Below, piece after piece: positions 1-5,853 of a DNA stretch of 7,976 nt. The notes beneath the pieces were generated by a model. It saw only the letters and a list, made by a program, of their open reading frames with translations, had not been told where the DNA came from and did not search any database. The first letter of the stretch is position 1; every line of letters begins with the position of its first letter. The stretch is from an uncultured Pseudomonadales bacterium. GTDB taxonomy: Bacteria > Pseudomonadota > Gammaproteobacteria > Pseudomonadales > Pseudohongiellaceae. Where the stretch lies: positions 1-7,976 of the forward strand of contig CALKDE010000011.1 of assembly GCA_938082955.1 (NCBI GenBank), written 5' to 3'. The translations under genes were made by a program, and so were the position numbers.

Positions 1-105
1 GTTTCTTTGCCGTTAAGTGTTTTTTCTCCACCCCCTTTTATGACCTCTGTTATGAAGCTTTATCTTGAGCTTATCTATCAGCCCTAACTATGGCACCACA
101 GTATT

Positions 106-2166
106 ATGGCTTACGTAATCAATAATAATTATCGCTTAAGATTGAGTATTTTCCTTCTGGCATTGCTGGCTGGCTGCTCGCCCTCTCTGGAAAATGAGAC
201 TTCGACAAGTGACAGTAACTGGGACACTTATCTCGGGGATTCCGCGCGCACTCACTACTCCCCCCTCATCCAAATCACTCGCGAAAATGTAGATCAATTA
301 GAACTCGCCTGGCGTTATGACTCCGGAGAAGTTCGCGAAGGTGGATCAACCATGTACACCAGCCCATTGGTAGTAGATGGCGTGCTTTATGGCTTGTCCC
401 CCAAACTGATTGCCTTCGCTCTCAACGCGGCAACGGGTGAAGAAATCTGGCGATTTGATCCCGGCGGCAATGGTGCACCGCAGCGGGGCTTGATGTGGTG
501 GGAGGATGCGAATGAACGGCGCTTGATCTATGCCTCCGGGCGCGAACTTATTGCATTGGATGCCGGTAGTGGCGAACCTATCACCAGCTTTGGTGATAAC
601 GGGCGGCTTGATCTTAGACCCAGTGAAGACAGCGGACCATTCTTTACCAGCGTGCCCGGCATTGTATTTGAAGACATGTTGATTATGGGCTTTAGCACCA
701 GCGAAAGTTCTACCTCCCATTCCGGGATGATCCGCGGGTTCGATGTACGCAGCGGCAGTGAGTTGTGGCGTTTTAATAGCTTGCCGCTTACCGGTGGGCT
801 TGGTTCTGAAACTTGGGAAGAGGGCTCGCTCGTTGAAGCCGGTGGCGCCAACAACTGGACAGGTATGGCGCTGGATGAAGAACGGGGAATGTTGTTTGTG
901 CCAACAGGCTCGGCCACACCGGATTTTTATGGGGCTTCACGCACGGGCGACAATTTGTTTGCCAATAGTTTGGTGGCCTTGGATGCACGCAGCGGTGAGT
1001 ACCGTTGGCACTACCAAACCGTACGTCATGACCTTTGGGACCGAGACTTACCTTCGCCTCCAACCTTGGTACAAGTTGAGCGAGATAGCGTGACATTGGA
1101 CGCGGTTGCGGTTGCTACCAAATCAGGACATTTGTTTTTGTTCAACCGCGACACCGGTGAATCACTGTATGAAATTTATGAAGTGGACGGCATAGCCAGC
1201 GAGTTGCCGGGTGAAGAAGCAGCAACTAGCCAACCAGTTTCATCCGTTGCCTTTACACGACAAGAATTTGAGATGACCACGCGCAATGCAGAGGCCATAG
1301 CCCATGTAAGTGAGGTAATCGCACCACTAGACCAACGCCCGTTTGCCCCACCTTCTACAGAGGGCATTCTGTTCTACCCTTCGTATGATGGCGGTGCGGA
1401 ATGGGGCGGCGCCGCCTATGATCCCGCAGGTAACAAGCTAATTCTCAACGCGCAAGAAATTGGCGGCATAATCCGGCTTTATGAAATACCAAAGGGGTTT
1501 AGTAACCGAGGCGTGTTCGCCGAGAACTGCGCAGCTTGCCACGGTGAAAACCTTGAAGGCACCGATCGCGGTATTAATCTTATTGGAATAACAGATCGCT
1601 TGGATGCCGGAGAGACCCGTGAGATTGTGATGCAAGGCCGTGGTGCTATGCCGGCTTTTGATAGCCTCCCAACTGTGGAGATCAATGCAGTAATCTCTTA
1701 TATCCGAAATCCTGAAGCGGCAGGCGCTGATGTTGCTAGCACTGAAATCGATTACGCATTCGCCGGATATATTCGGGTGCGTGACCACGAAGAGTTGCCG
1801 GGTAACACGCCACCGTGGGGCACCTTGAATTCTATCGATCTCGCTACCGGTGAGATTGATTGGCAGGTTAATTTCGGCAACTACCCCAGCCACCCTGACT
1901 TAAACTATGGTGCAGAAAGTTATGGTGGGCCGGTAGTTACCGCCTCAGGAATCATTTTTATTGGAGCAACGCCTGATCGAAAGTTCCGTGCCTATGACAC
2001 TCGAAATGGTGCAGTGTTGTGGGAATCTGATCTACCCGCAGCCGGGTTTGCGACACCAGCGGTATACAGTGTGGATGGACAGCAGTTTGTGGTGATCGCC
2101 GCCGGTGGCGGGCGCATGGGCCCACCTTCGAGTTCGGAATATTTGGCTTATCGGCTACCGCAATAA
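106..2166 (+). CDS. PQQ-dependent dehydrogenase lipoprotein (membrane glucose dehydrogenase-like) with nested cytochrome c domain
   Basis: A 686-residue quinoprotein predicted to oxidise a sugar, polyol or related alcohol outside the cytoplasm. The N-terminus is a lipoprotein signal with lipobox L21-A-G-C24 and Ser at +2, which suggests outer-membrane sorting. Propeller strands begin near W39. The H308-D-L-W-D312 motif and K339 in ATKSG match the catalytic Asp/Lys region of membrane glucose dehydrogenases. Blade motif GGAEWGGAAYD lies at 429-439. A cytochrome c module follows at about 466-541, with haem motif C475-A-A-C-H479 and probable axial M515. The propeller then resumes and closes with GGP at 607-609 and VVIAAGGG at 662-669, typical of this branch. 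Unlike E. coli Gcd it has no multi-helix membrane anchor. The ATG at 106 is the first in frame after a stop at 85-87, but no Shine-Dalgarno is visible; TTG at 142 is an alternative. The family call is firm; the substrate is unknown. Confidence 0.93.
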   Translation: MAYVINNNYRLRLSIFLLALLAGCSPSLENETSTSDSNWDTYLGDSARTHYSPLIQITRENVDQLELAWRYDSGEVREGGSTMYTSPLVVDGVLYGLSPKLIAFALNAATGEEIWRFDPGGNGAPQRGLMWWEDANERRLIYASGRELIALDAGSGEPITSFGDNGRLDLRPSEDSGPFFTSVPGIVFEDMLIMGFSTSESSTSHSGMIRGFDVRSGSELWRFNSLPLTGGLGSETWEEGSLVEAGGANNWTGMALDEERGMLFVPTGSATPDFYGASRTGDNLFANSLVALDARSGEYRWHYQTVRHDLWDRDLPSPPTLVQVERDSVTLDAVAVATKSGHLFLFNRDTGESLYEIYEVDGIASELPGEEAATSQPVSSVAFTRQEFEMTTRNAEAIAHVSEVIAPLDQRPFAPPSTEGILFYPSYDGGAEWGGAAYDPAGNKLILNAQEIGGIIRLYEIPKGFSNRGVFAENCAACHGENLEGTDRGINLIGITDRLDAGETREIVMQGRGAMPAFDSLPTVEINAVISYIRNPEAAGADVASTEIDYAFAGYIRVRDHEELPGNTPPWGTLNSIDLATGEIDWQVNFGNYPSHPDLNYGAESYGGPVVTASGIIFIGATPDRKFRAYDTRNGAVLWESDLPAAGFATPAVYSVDGQQFVVIAAGGGRMGPPSSSEYLAYRLPQ

Positions 2167-2188
2167 CTATTCCTTAACGACTGTATTT

Positions 2189-3172
2189 TTACCGACTCCA
2201 GCTCGGTAGCCAGGTATCGTCTTCAATTCCCTGCGCTTCCTGCTTGCGTGCGCCGCTTAGCATAAGCGGCATGGCGTAGTTAGCTTCGTGGCAGGCGTAT
2301 TCAAACAGGTCAGCATCGGTTGCCGTCAGCTCCACTACTGAGGTGAATTTGTCGTCGAACATCTCGGTGTCTTCCACTGTCCACTGGTATTCCAGACTGT
2401 CTTCGTTAACGCGAGTGAAACGCTCGGTAAGAACCATGTTTTCACCGGTGCCGCTGAAGCGTGACAGGTGAGTGAAGTTAGTGGTGGTGACAACGAAAGT
2501 ATCGCCCTCCCATTCGCCCCAGGAATCACCCTTCCATAAACGCATGGAGTTCGGCAATGCCGGGCCGCCATCGGTTGGAATGACACGGTGATCATTCACC
2601 ATCTCGGTTTGAATAACGATGTAGTCTTCGGTTTGTACCAACTTCATCATGTTGTTATACGCACCGGAGCGCATGGGTGGGCCGGCGTTAAATCCCAGAA
2701 TGCATCGGTCGTAGAGGTTACGATCTTCCGGCCCCTGTGGTGAACGACTCTGCAGTGCACGGAAGTAACCTGATGTTTCTCGTCCGCGATTTGTCATACC
2801 TGGCATGCGCCCATTCTCAGGGTAGATAAGTTGGGAGGTACGCATCGTAGTGGACATAGAGGTGCCCTGATCAAGATAGAAGGTGTTGTACCCAACATCC
2901 AGATCTGACTGATCATGCTCGCCATCAAACTCTACCGTAGCACGAGCGGCCCGTCCGGCTTGAACTGCGGCCTCGTATTCCTCCACCTCATCGGGCGACA
3001 GAAATTCCTGCTCAGAGAAGGCGGCGGGACGTTGAAACGGCGTAATCGTAGCGAAATCCCAATTGCCCTGCAGGCTGGGTTTGCCCCAAGGTTTCATTGG
3101 CACCTGGGCGACGGCATTGTGTGCCGCAGCGACTAGCAACAAACTGGTGAGGAGGCGGATTGGCTTGTGCAT
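2189..3172 (-). CDS. Secreted protein of unknown function, paralogue of the adjacent lipoprotein
   Basis: A 327-residue exported protein that I cannot assign to a named function. A Sec signal peptide ends at AVA22|Q. The mature part opens with a G-K-P-S-L-Q-G-N-W motif at 30-38, followed by a P-F-Q-R-P stretch at 45-49. Further marks are a Cys at 157 (YDRC), a W-E-G-D-T motif at 221-225 and a terminal E-Y-A-C294-H-E segment. These marks recur in a group of secreted hypothetical proteins that I recall from marine Proteobacteria and Acidobacteria, often beside oxidoreductases. The two cysteines could form a disulfide, and C294-H295-E296 could bind a metal; both are inference. The start is supported by an AAGAGGA site 7 nt upstream. 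It is last in a leftward set, 70 bp after the lipoprotein gene, and its stop lies 22 bp from that of the convergent quinoprotein gene. Confidence 0.88.
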   Translation of the reverse strand: MHKPIRLLTSLLLVAAAHNAVAQVPMKPWGKPSLQGNWDFATITPFQRPAAFSEQEFLSPDEVEEYEAAVQAGRAARATVEFDGEHDQSDLDVGYNTFYLDQGTSMSTTMRTSQLIYPENGRMPGMTNRGRETSGYFRALQSRSPQGPEDRNLYDRCILGFNAGPPMRSGAYNNMMKLVQTEDYIVIQTEMVNDHRVIPTDGGPALPNSMRLWKGDSWGEWEGDTFVVTTTNFTHLSRFSGTGENMVLTERFTRVNEDSLEYQWTVEDTEMFDDKFTSVVELTATDADLFEYACHEANYAMPLMLSGARKQEAQGIEDDTWLPSWSR

Positions 3173-3179
3173 TGTTTTA

Positions 3180-3186
3180 TCCTCTT
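3180..3186 (-). promoter_or_regulatory. Ribosome binding site of the secreted protein gene
   Basis: AAGAGGA on the minus strand, 7 nt before the ATG at 3172. It is a good Shine-Dalgarno match and fixes that start. It lies in the 70-bp gap behind the upstream lipoprotein gene, so this gene can be translated independently. I see no convincing promoter or terminator in the gap. Confidence 0.7.
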
Positions 3187-3242
3187 TGTGCTTTGTTTCC
3201 GTTCTGTTCGTGTATCGGCTTATTATTCAACACAACTTATTC

Positions 3243-4127
3243 TCAGGCGTTATCGTCGGGCACGCTGCCATCCAACGCCTTGGAGCCGTCATAGCCCTGA
3301 CGCAGGTGGTCGTAAAGTAAGTCTTCGGCATACTCGATGCATTTGTATTCCAGCAATCGCGCATCCTCTTCAATGCGGCGATACAGAGGCATGCGAATGG
3401 TCCAGGGTTCGGTAAACACTTCCGGGTCTGTTATCAAAGCTTGGTATTCGATGTGATTCTCATCAATCATGCGATAACGTTCTTCTACATGGAGACTGCC
3501 TGAATGGTAGTTCCCTGCCGCGTCAAACCAGGTGTCGGTCATTTGTGAAGTGACATCCACAATCAGCGTACCCCCTTCCCAACGGCCTAATGAATAGCCC
3601 ATCCAGGAAGGCAATGGCGCAGAGGTGCCAGGTCTATCCATAAAGATACTACGGCTGTTACTACCCCATTCGTAGGCGATGAAAATTTCCGAATCGGTTT
3701 GTAGAATTTGAAACGGCGCCGGCATATAAGTCTGGCGCGGAATGCCGGGTATATAGCATTTGGCCGCCGGGTCGAGATTAGCCCAGTCCGCTTGATTAAC
3801 TTCTCTTGCTGCTAGGGCATCCGCTCGGTACGGTATCTCGCCACCCACTACGACACTGGTGCCTGCTAGCATGCCGCCATAGGCACCGATCACACCTGTG
3901 ACTGGCATTTTCTTCGCGGTATGCCCTTCCACATTCCAATGGGCAGTGTTTACTGCTTGCCAAATGCCGCTAAGGTCCGGTTGGCTAGTGGCAGCGCTCG
4001 TTGCACTTTCTGTAATAACTACTGGCTCGGCCACTGGGGTTGATTGCGGCGCAGGTGAGCAAGATAAAAGGAATAAACTTCCCAAAAAGAGTAGCAACAA
4101 GGGCTTGGCCAGTATGATTTTTTTCAT
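3243..4127 (-). CDS. Lipoprotein of unknown function, same broad family as the downstream secreted protein
   Basis: A 294-residue predicted lipoprotein with signal M-K-K-I-I and lipobox L20-L-S-C23. A Pro/Ser/Thr/Ala-rich linker (about 24-50) precedes the motif P-D-L-S-G-I-W at 50-56, which opens the folded part. C124 (AAKC), W-E-G-G-T at 183-187, an I-E-Y-Q-A-L-I-T-D-P-E stretch at 226-236 and E-Y-K-C263-I-E follow in the same order as the corresponding marks in the next gene. I therefore infer distant paralogy, although the first half is hard to align. No catalytic motif is recognised. The ATG lies 5 bp after the TAA of the DUF6152 gene, so the two are almost certainly cotranscribed and perhaps translationally coupled. 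The only ribosome-site candidate is a weak GTGGAAAT inside the end of the upstream gene. The lipid anchor suggests a membrane-attached partner of the secreted paralogue, which is inference. Confidence 0.87.
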   Translation of the reverse strand: MKKIILAKPLLLLFLGSLFLLSCSPAPQSTPVAEPVVITESATSAATSQPDLSGIWQAVNTAHWNVEGHTAKKMPVTGVIGAYGGMLAGTSVVVGGEIPYRADALAAREVNQADWANLDPAAKCYIPGIPRQTYMPAPFQILQTDSEIFIAYEWGSNSRSIFMDRPGTSAPLPSWMGYSLGRWEGGTLIVDVTSQMTDTWFDAAGNYHSGSLHVEERYRMIDENHIEYQALITDPEVFTEPWTIRMPLYRRIEEDARLLEYKCIEYAEDLLYDHLRQGYDGSKALDGSVPDDNA

Positions 4128-4132
4128 GCCTA

Positions 4133-4573
4133 TTAATTTCCACGACCTGGCGCGCCAACGCCAGAGGAGCCCATTAAAATATTGCGACCGTCAGCGAAGG
4201 TTATATCACGGCCACTGCCTCGGCACTTGGGGAGACAGTCCGGGTCTTTGCTCTGATAGCCGCGCACTCGAATCTCGGTGCCCGGCTGCAAGATGGTCAG
4301 GGTAAGACCTGCCCTAAGTAGAGTATTGGGCGTGCCACCTTCGAGCATCCAGTCTTCGGATGAGCCATTTTCCAAAGTGGCTGTCATGTGCAGCCAGGTA
4401 TGGGGATTCACCCATTCCATGCGGGTGATCACGCCCTGAAGTTCGATAGGTCTGTTGATATCAAATTCCGAGGAGAAGGCATGGTGCGCCGTGGTTTGCC
4501 CGACTATCGACATGAGTACAACAAACAGCGGCAGTACTAGCAGCGCTGGTTTTCCGGGTTTCCCTAGTTTCAT
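4133..4573 (-). CDS. Small exported DUF6152-type protein
   Basis: A 146-residue protein with a hydrophobic signal peptide at about 8-28 and a probable cut just before H30-H31. The sequence H-H-A-F-S-S-E-F-D at 30-38, then G-V-I-T-R-M-E-W-V-N-P-H-T-W at 47-60 and an I-R-V-R-G-Y segment at 101-106, are the hallmarks of DUF6152, a small beta-rich secreted family of unknown function. An additional C113-L-P-K-C117 pair near the C-terminus is not, as far as I recall, a family hallmark. The frame stays open upstream to 4678, but ATG 4573 is chosen because it has a strong Shine-Dalgarno and begins a proper signal peptide. The first gene of the leftward set, it ends 5 bp before the lipoprotein gene. 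The histidine pair and cysteines might bind metal, but nothing in the sequence proves it. Confidence 0.88.
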   Translation of the reverse strand: MKLGKPGKPALLVLPLFVVLMSIVGQTTAHHAFSSEFDINRPIELQGVITRMEWVNPHTWLHMTATLENGSSEDWMLEGGTPNTLLRAGLTLTILQPGTEIRVRGYQSKDPDCLPKCRGSGRDITFADGRNILMGSSGVGAPGRGN

Positions 4574-4580
4574 GCTGGCA

Positions 4581-4588
4581 TCCTCCCT
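4581..4588 (-). promoter_or_regulatory. Strong ribosome binding site that sets the DUF6152 gene start
   Basis: AGGGAGGA on the minus strand, 7 nt before the ATG at 4573. It is a near-ideal anti-Shine-Dalgarno match and rules in favour of the 146-residue protein over a longer reading from 4678. The shorter form also starts with a normal signal peptide, whereas the longer one would bury it. Confidence 0.8.
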
Positions 4589-4640
4589 TCGACTTTGTTG
4601 TACTGCGTAAACTGGGAATTGCCCAAAGTTTGCCTGAGCA

Positions 4641-4675
4641 AGTGGAATTTTTCCAGTGATGGCCACTCTAAAGTG
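4641..4675. promoter_or_regulatory. Cluster of AGTG/CACT half-sites, possible operator
   Basis: Four copies of the tetramer AGTG lie within 35 bp: AGTG at 4641 and 4655, CACT at 4664 and AGTG at 4672. The last two form CACT-CTAA-AGTG, a 12-bp dyad with one mismatched pair. AGTG 4655 and CACT 4664 form a second inverted pair with a 5-bp spacer. The perfect dyad TGGAA-TTT-TTCCA (4643-4655) is interleaved. The cluster covers the predicted start point (about 4672) and early leader of the leftward transcript, where a repressor could act. The regulator is not in the window. Four-base elements are short, so this remains tentative. Confidence 0.3.
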
Positions 4676-4678
4676 CAA

Positions 4679-4707
4679 AATATATCAGCCTTGGAGCTTA
4701 CAGTTAA
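4679..4707 (-). promoter_or_regulatory. Candidate sigma70 promoter for the leftward gene set
   Basis: On the minus strand, TTAACT (4707-4702, 4 of 6 to the -35 consensus) is followed after 17 bp by TATATT (4684-4679, 5 of 6 to the -10 consensus). Transcription would begin near 4672 and give a leader of about 100 nt before the DUF6152 ATG. Spacing and match are the best I found in the divergent region, but consensus matching by eye is only suggestive. Confidence 0.42.
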
Positions 4708-4726
4708 GGTGGATTTTTGATAAAAC
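4697..4726 (+). promoter_or_regulatory. Weak candidate promoter for the hydrolase-dehydrogenase pair
   Basis: CTTACA (4697-4702, 4 of 6) and TAAAAC (4721-4726, 4 of 6) are 18 bp apart, with TG at 4718-4719 giving an extended -10. The leader would be about 43 nt. Its -35 box shares one base with that of the leftward candidate, so the two promoters would be back to back. The match is weak, and activator-dependent or other sigma-factor control is equally possible. Confidence 0.22.
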
Positions 4727-4761
4727 CTTGGAAACGGAACATCAGCCTAAATCAATAATTA

Positions 4762-4770
4762 AGAGAGAAG
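4762..4770 (+). promoter_or_regulatory. Ribosome binding site of the metallo-hydrolase gene
   Basis: AGAGAGAAG ends 5 nt before ATG 4776. The purine-rich tract supports this start over GTG 4656 or ATG 4659, which are in frame but have no Shine-Dalgarno and would bury the signal peptide about 40 residues inside the protein. Confidence 0.6.
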
Positions 4771-4775
4771 ATGCT

Positions 4776-5813
4776 ATGCCCACTCCCCCGTCTCTGAAAG
4801 CCTACTGTTTGTGCCTGATAGTCGGCTCTCCCCTAGGAGCGCTGGCCCAAGAGATTATCGATACCGAAACCCATAGACTGGAAGAAGTGGCCGAGGGTAT
4901 CTATTTCGCCGTAGGAAATGGCGCACTCTATACCATGAGTAATGCACTGATCATCGAGCGTGATGAAGATGTGGTAGTGGTGGATACCCATATTACTCCC
5001 GCCGCTGGCCGAGCTCTCCTGGATTCTATCCGCGTAGTTACTTCCAAACCAGTTACCACCCTGATCAACTCTCACTTTCACTATGACCACGCTAACGGCG
5101 TGCCTGCTTTTGGCCCTGACATTGAAATCATTGGGCATGAAGTGACTTATCAAAAGCTGACCGGCGACCCAGCCAATGAGCACACGTATATTAGCTCCCT
5201 GACGCGTTTTGATAACACCGTGAACCGGTTGGAAGTGGAGCTGGATGCTGCAAGTAGCAATGCTGAACGACGCGAACTGCAACAACAGCTGGAATTCTGG
5301 CGTGCCCATGTCGCGGCGCAAGATGAGATTGTGTTTACACCACCCACCATAACTCTGCGTGAATCCATGACCTTGTATCGCGGCGGACGTGAAATTCAAT
5401 TACACTTTTTTGGTCGGGCTCACACTGGTGGCGACCTGGCGATCTTTTTGCCGGAAGAAAAAATCGTATTCACCGGCGATATGATGTTAGGTGGAGTCTC
5501 CTATATGGGAGACGGATATGTGAGCGAGTGGGCTGATACTCTGCAAGCACTGAAGCAATTGAATTTTGACCTGGTGCTGCCAGGCCATGGCCCGGGCTTT
5601 CGTGACCGATCGCGCATTGATAATGTTCAGGCTTACTACACGGATCTCACCGAAGAAGTCAGTCGCCTCAAAGCACTGGGCTTCAGCGCCGATGAAACAG
5701 CCTCGCGCGCGGACCTTAGGCAGCACGCAGATACTTTGGGTATCAGTCAGCTCGGCGCAAATCTTGAAGCCGTGCAACGAATGTATAATTTGATGGACGG
5801 CCGCATTGAATAA
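4776..5813 (+). CDS. Exported metallo-beta-lactamase-fold hydrolase
   Basis: A 345-residue zinc hydrolase predicted to be periplasmic (signal peptide with likely cut at ALA24|Q). It keeps the full dinuclear metal set: H100-F-H102-Y-D104-H105, H216 in GRAHTGGD, D235 in FTGD and H271 in LPGHGP. D70 in VVVVDTH is the usual early structural Asp. An acidic, Leu/Gln/Glu-rich helical segment at about 148-185 lies between the HxHxDH half and the second half and may form a lid. The overall pattern resembles SoxH-like hydrolases, some of which are catalogued with PQQ enzymes as 'quinoprotein relay' metallohydrolases; I cannot confirm subfamily membership. It precedes the alcohol dehydrogenase gene by 40 bp, so joint transcription is likely. 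It may act on a lactone, ester or thioester made by the dehydrogenases, which is inference. It is not expected to be a true beta-lactamase. Confidence 0.92.
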   Translation: MPTPPSLKAYCLCLIVGSPLGALAQEIIDTETHRLEEVAEGIYFAVGNGALYTMSNALIIERDEDVVVVDTHITPAAGRALLDSIRVVTSKPVTTLINSHFHYDHANGVPAFGPDIEIIGHEVTYQKLTGDPANEHTYISSLTRFDNTVNRLEVELDAASSNAERRELQQQLEFWRAHVAAQDEIVFTPPTITLRESMTLYRGGREIQLHFFGRAHTGGDLAIFLPEEKIVFTGDMMLGGVSYMGDGYVSEWADTLQALKQLNFDLVLPGHGPGFRDRSRIDNVQAYYTDLTEEVSRLKALGFSADETASRADLRQHADTLGISQLGANLEAVQRMYNLMDGRIE

Positions 5814-5853
5814 AGGTGCAAGTAAACTAAAAGAAAAGAGTTTGGGAAAGCCA

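Noticed and set aside
1..87. Open frame from the window edge to TAA 85-87, possibly the tail of an upstream gene
   Set aside because: Only 28 codons, low-complexity pyrimidine-rich start and no recognisable protein sequence. More likely non-coding leader of the first gene. I also found no promoter here with a credible -35/-10 pair.
90..125. Short ATG-initiated frame of 11 codons overlapping the start of the first gene
   Set aside because: No ribosome binding site and nothing to mark it as a leader peptide; a chance ATG.
1438..1893. Long antisense open frames inside the dehydrogenase and hydrolase genes (for example here and at 4833-5399 on the minus strand)
   Set aside because: They lie wholly opposite genes with clear homology and motifs, lack ribosome sites, and their translations show no domain or signal peptide.
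2190..2208. Inverted repeat TACCGA-7 nt-TCGGTA at the convergent gene ends, next to a T-run
   Set aside because: The T-run is on the wrong side: read leftward the hairpin is followed by A residues, and read rightward it is followed by mixed sequence. The stem is only 6 bp, so it is not a convincing terminator.
4574..4678. N-terminal extension of the DUF6152 gene
   Set aside because: The strong AGGGAGGA site and the signal peptide both select ATG 4573. The extension would also overlap the extended frame of the divergent hydrolase gene.
4684..4748. Direct repeats ATCAGCCT (4684, 4741) and CCTTGGA (4689, 4726) in the divergent region
   Set aside because: Eight- and seven-base repeats within 200 bp are close to chance expectation, and they do not align with the promoter candidates.
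5806..5853. TTG start for the alcohol dehydrogenase, overlapping the hydrolase stop
   Set aside because: It would add 16 lysine-rich residues in front of a complete MKK-type signal peptide, and no Shine-Dalgarno precedes the TTG.
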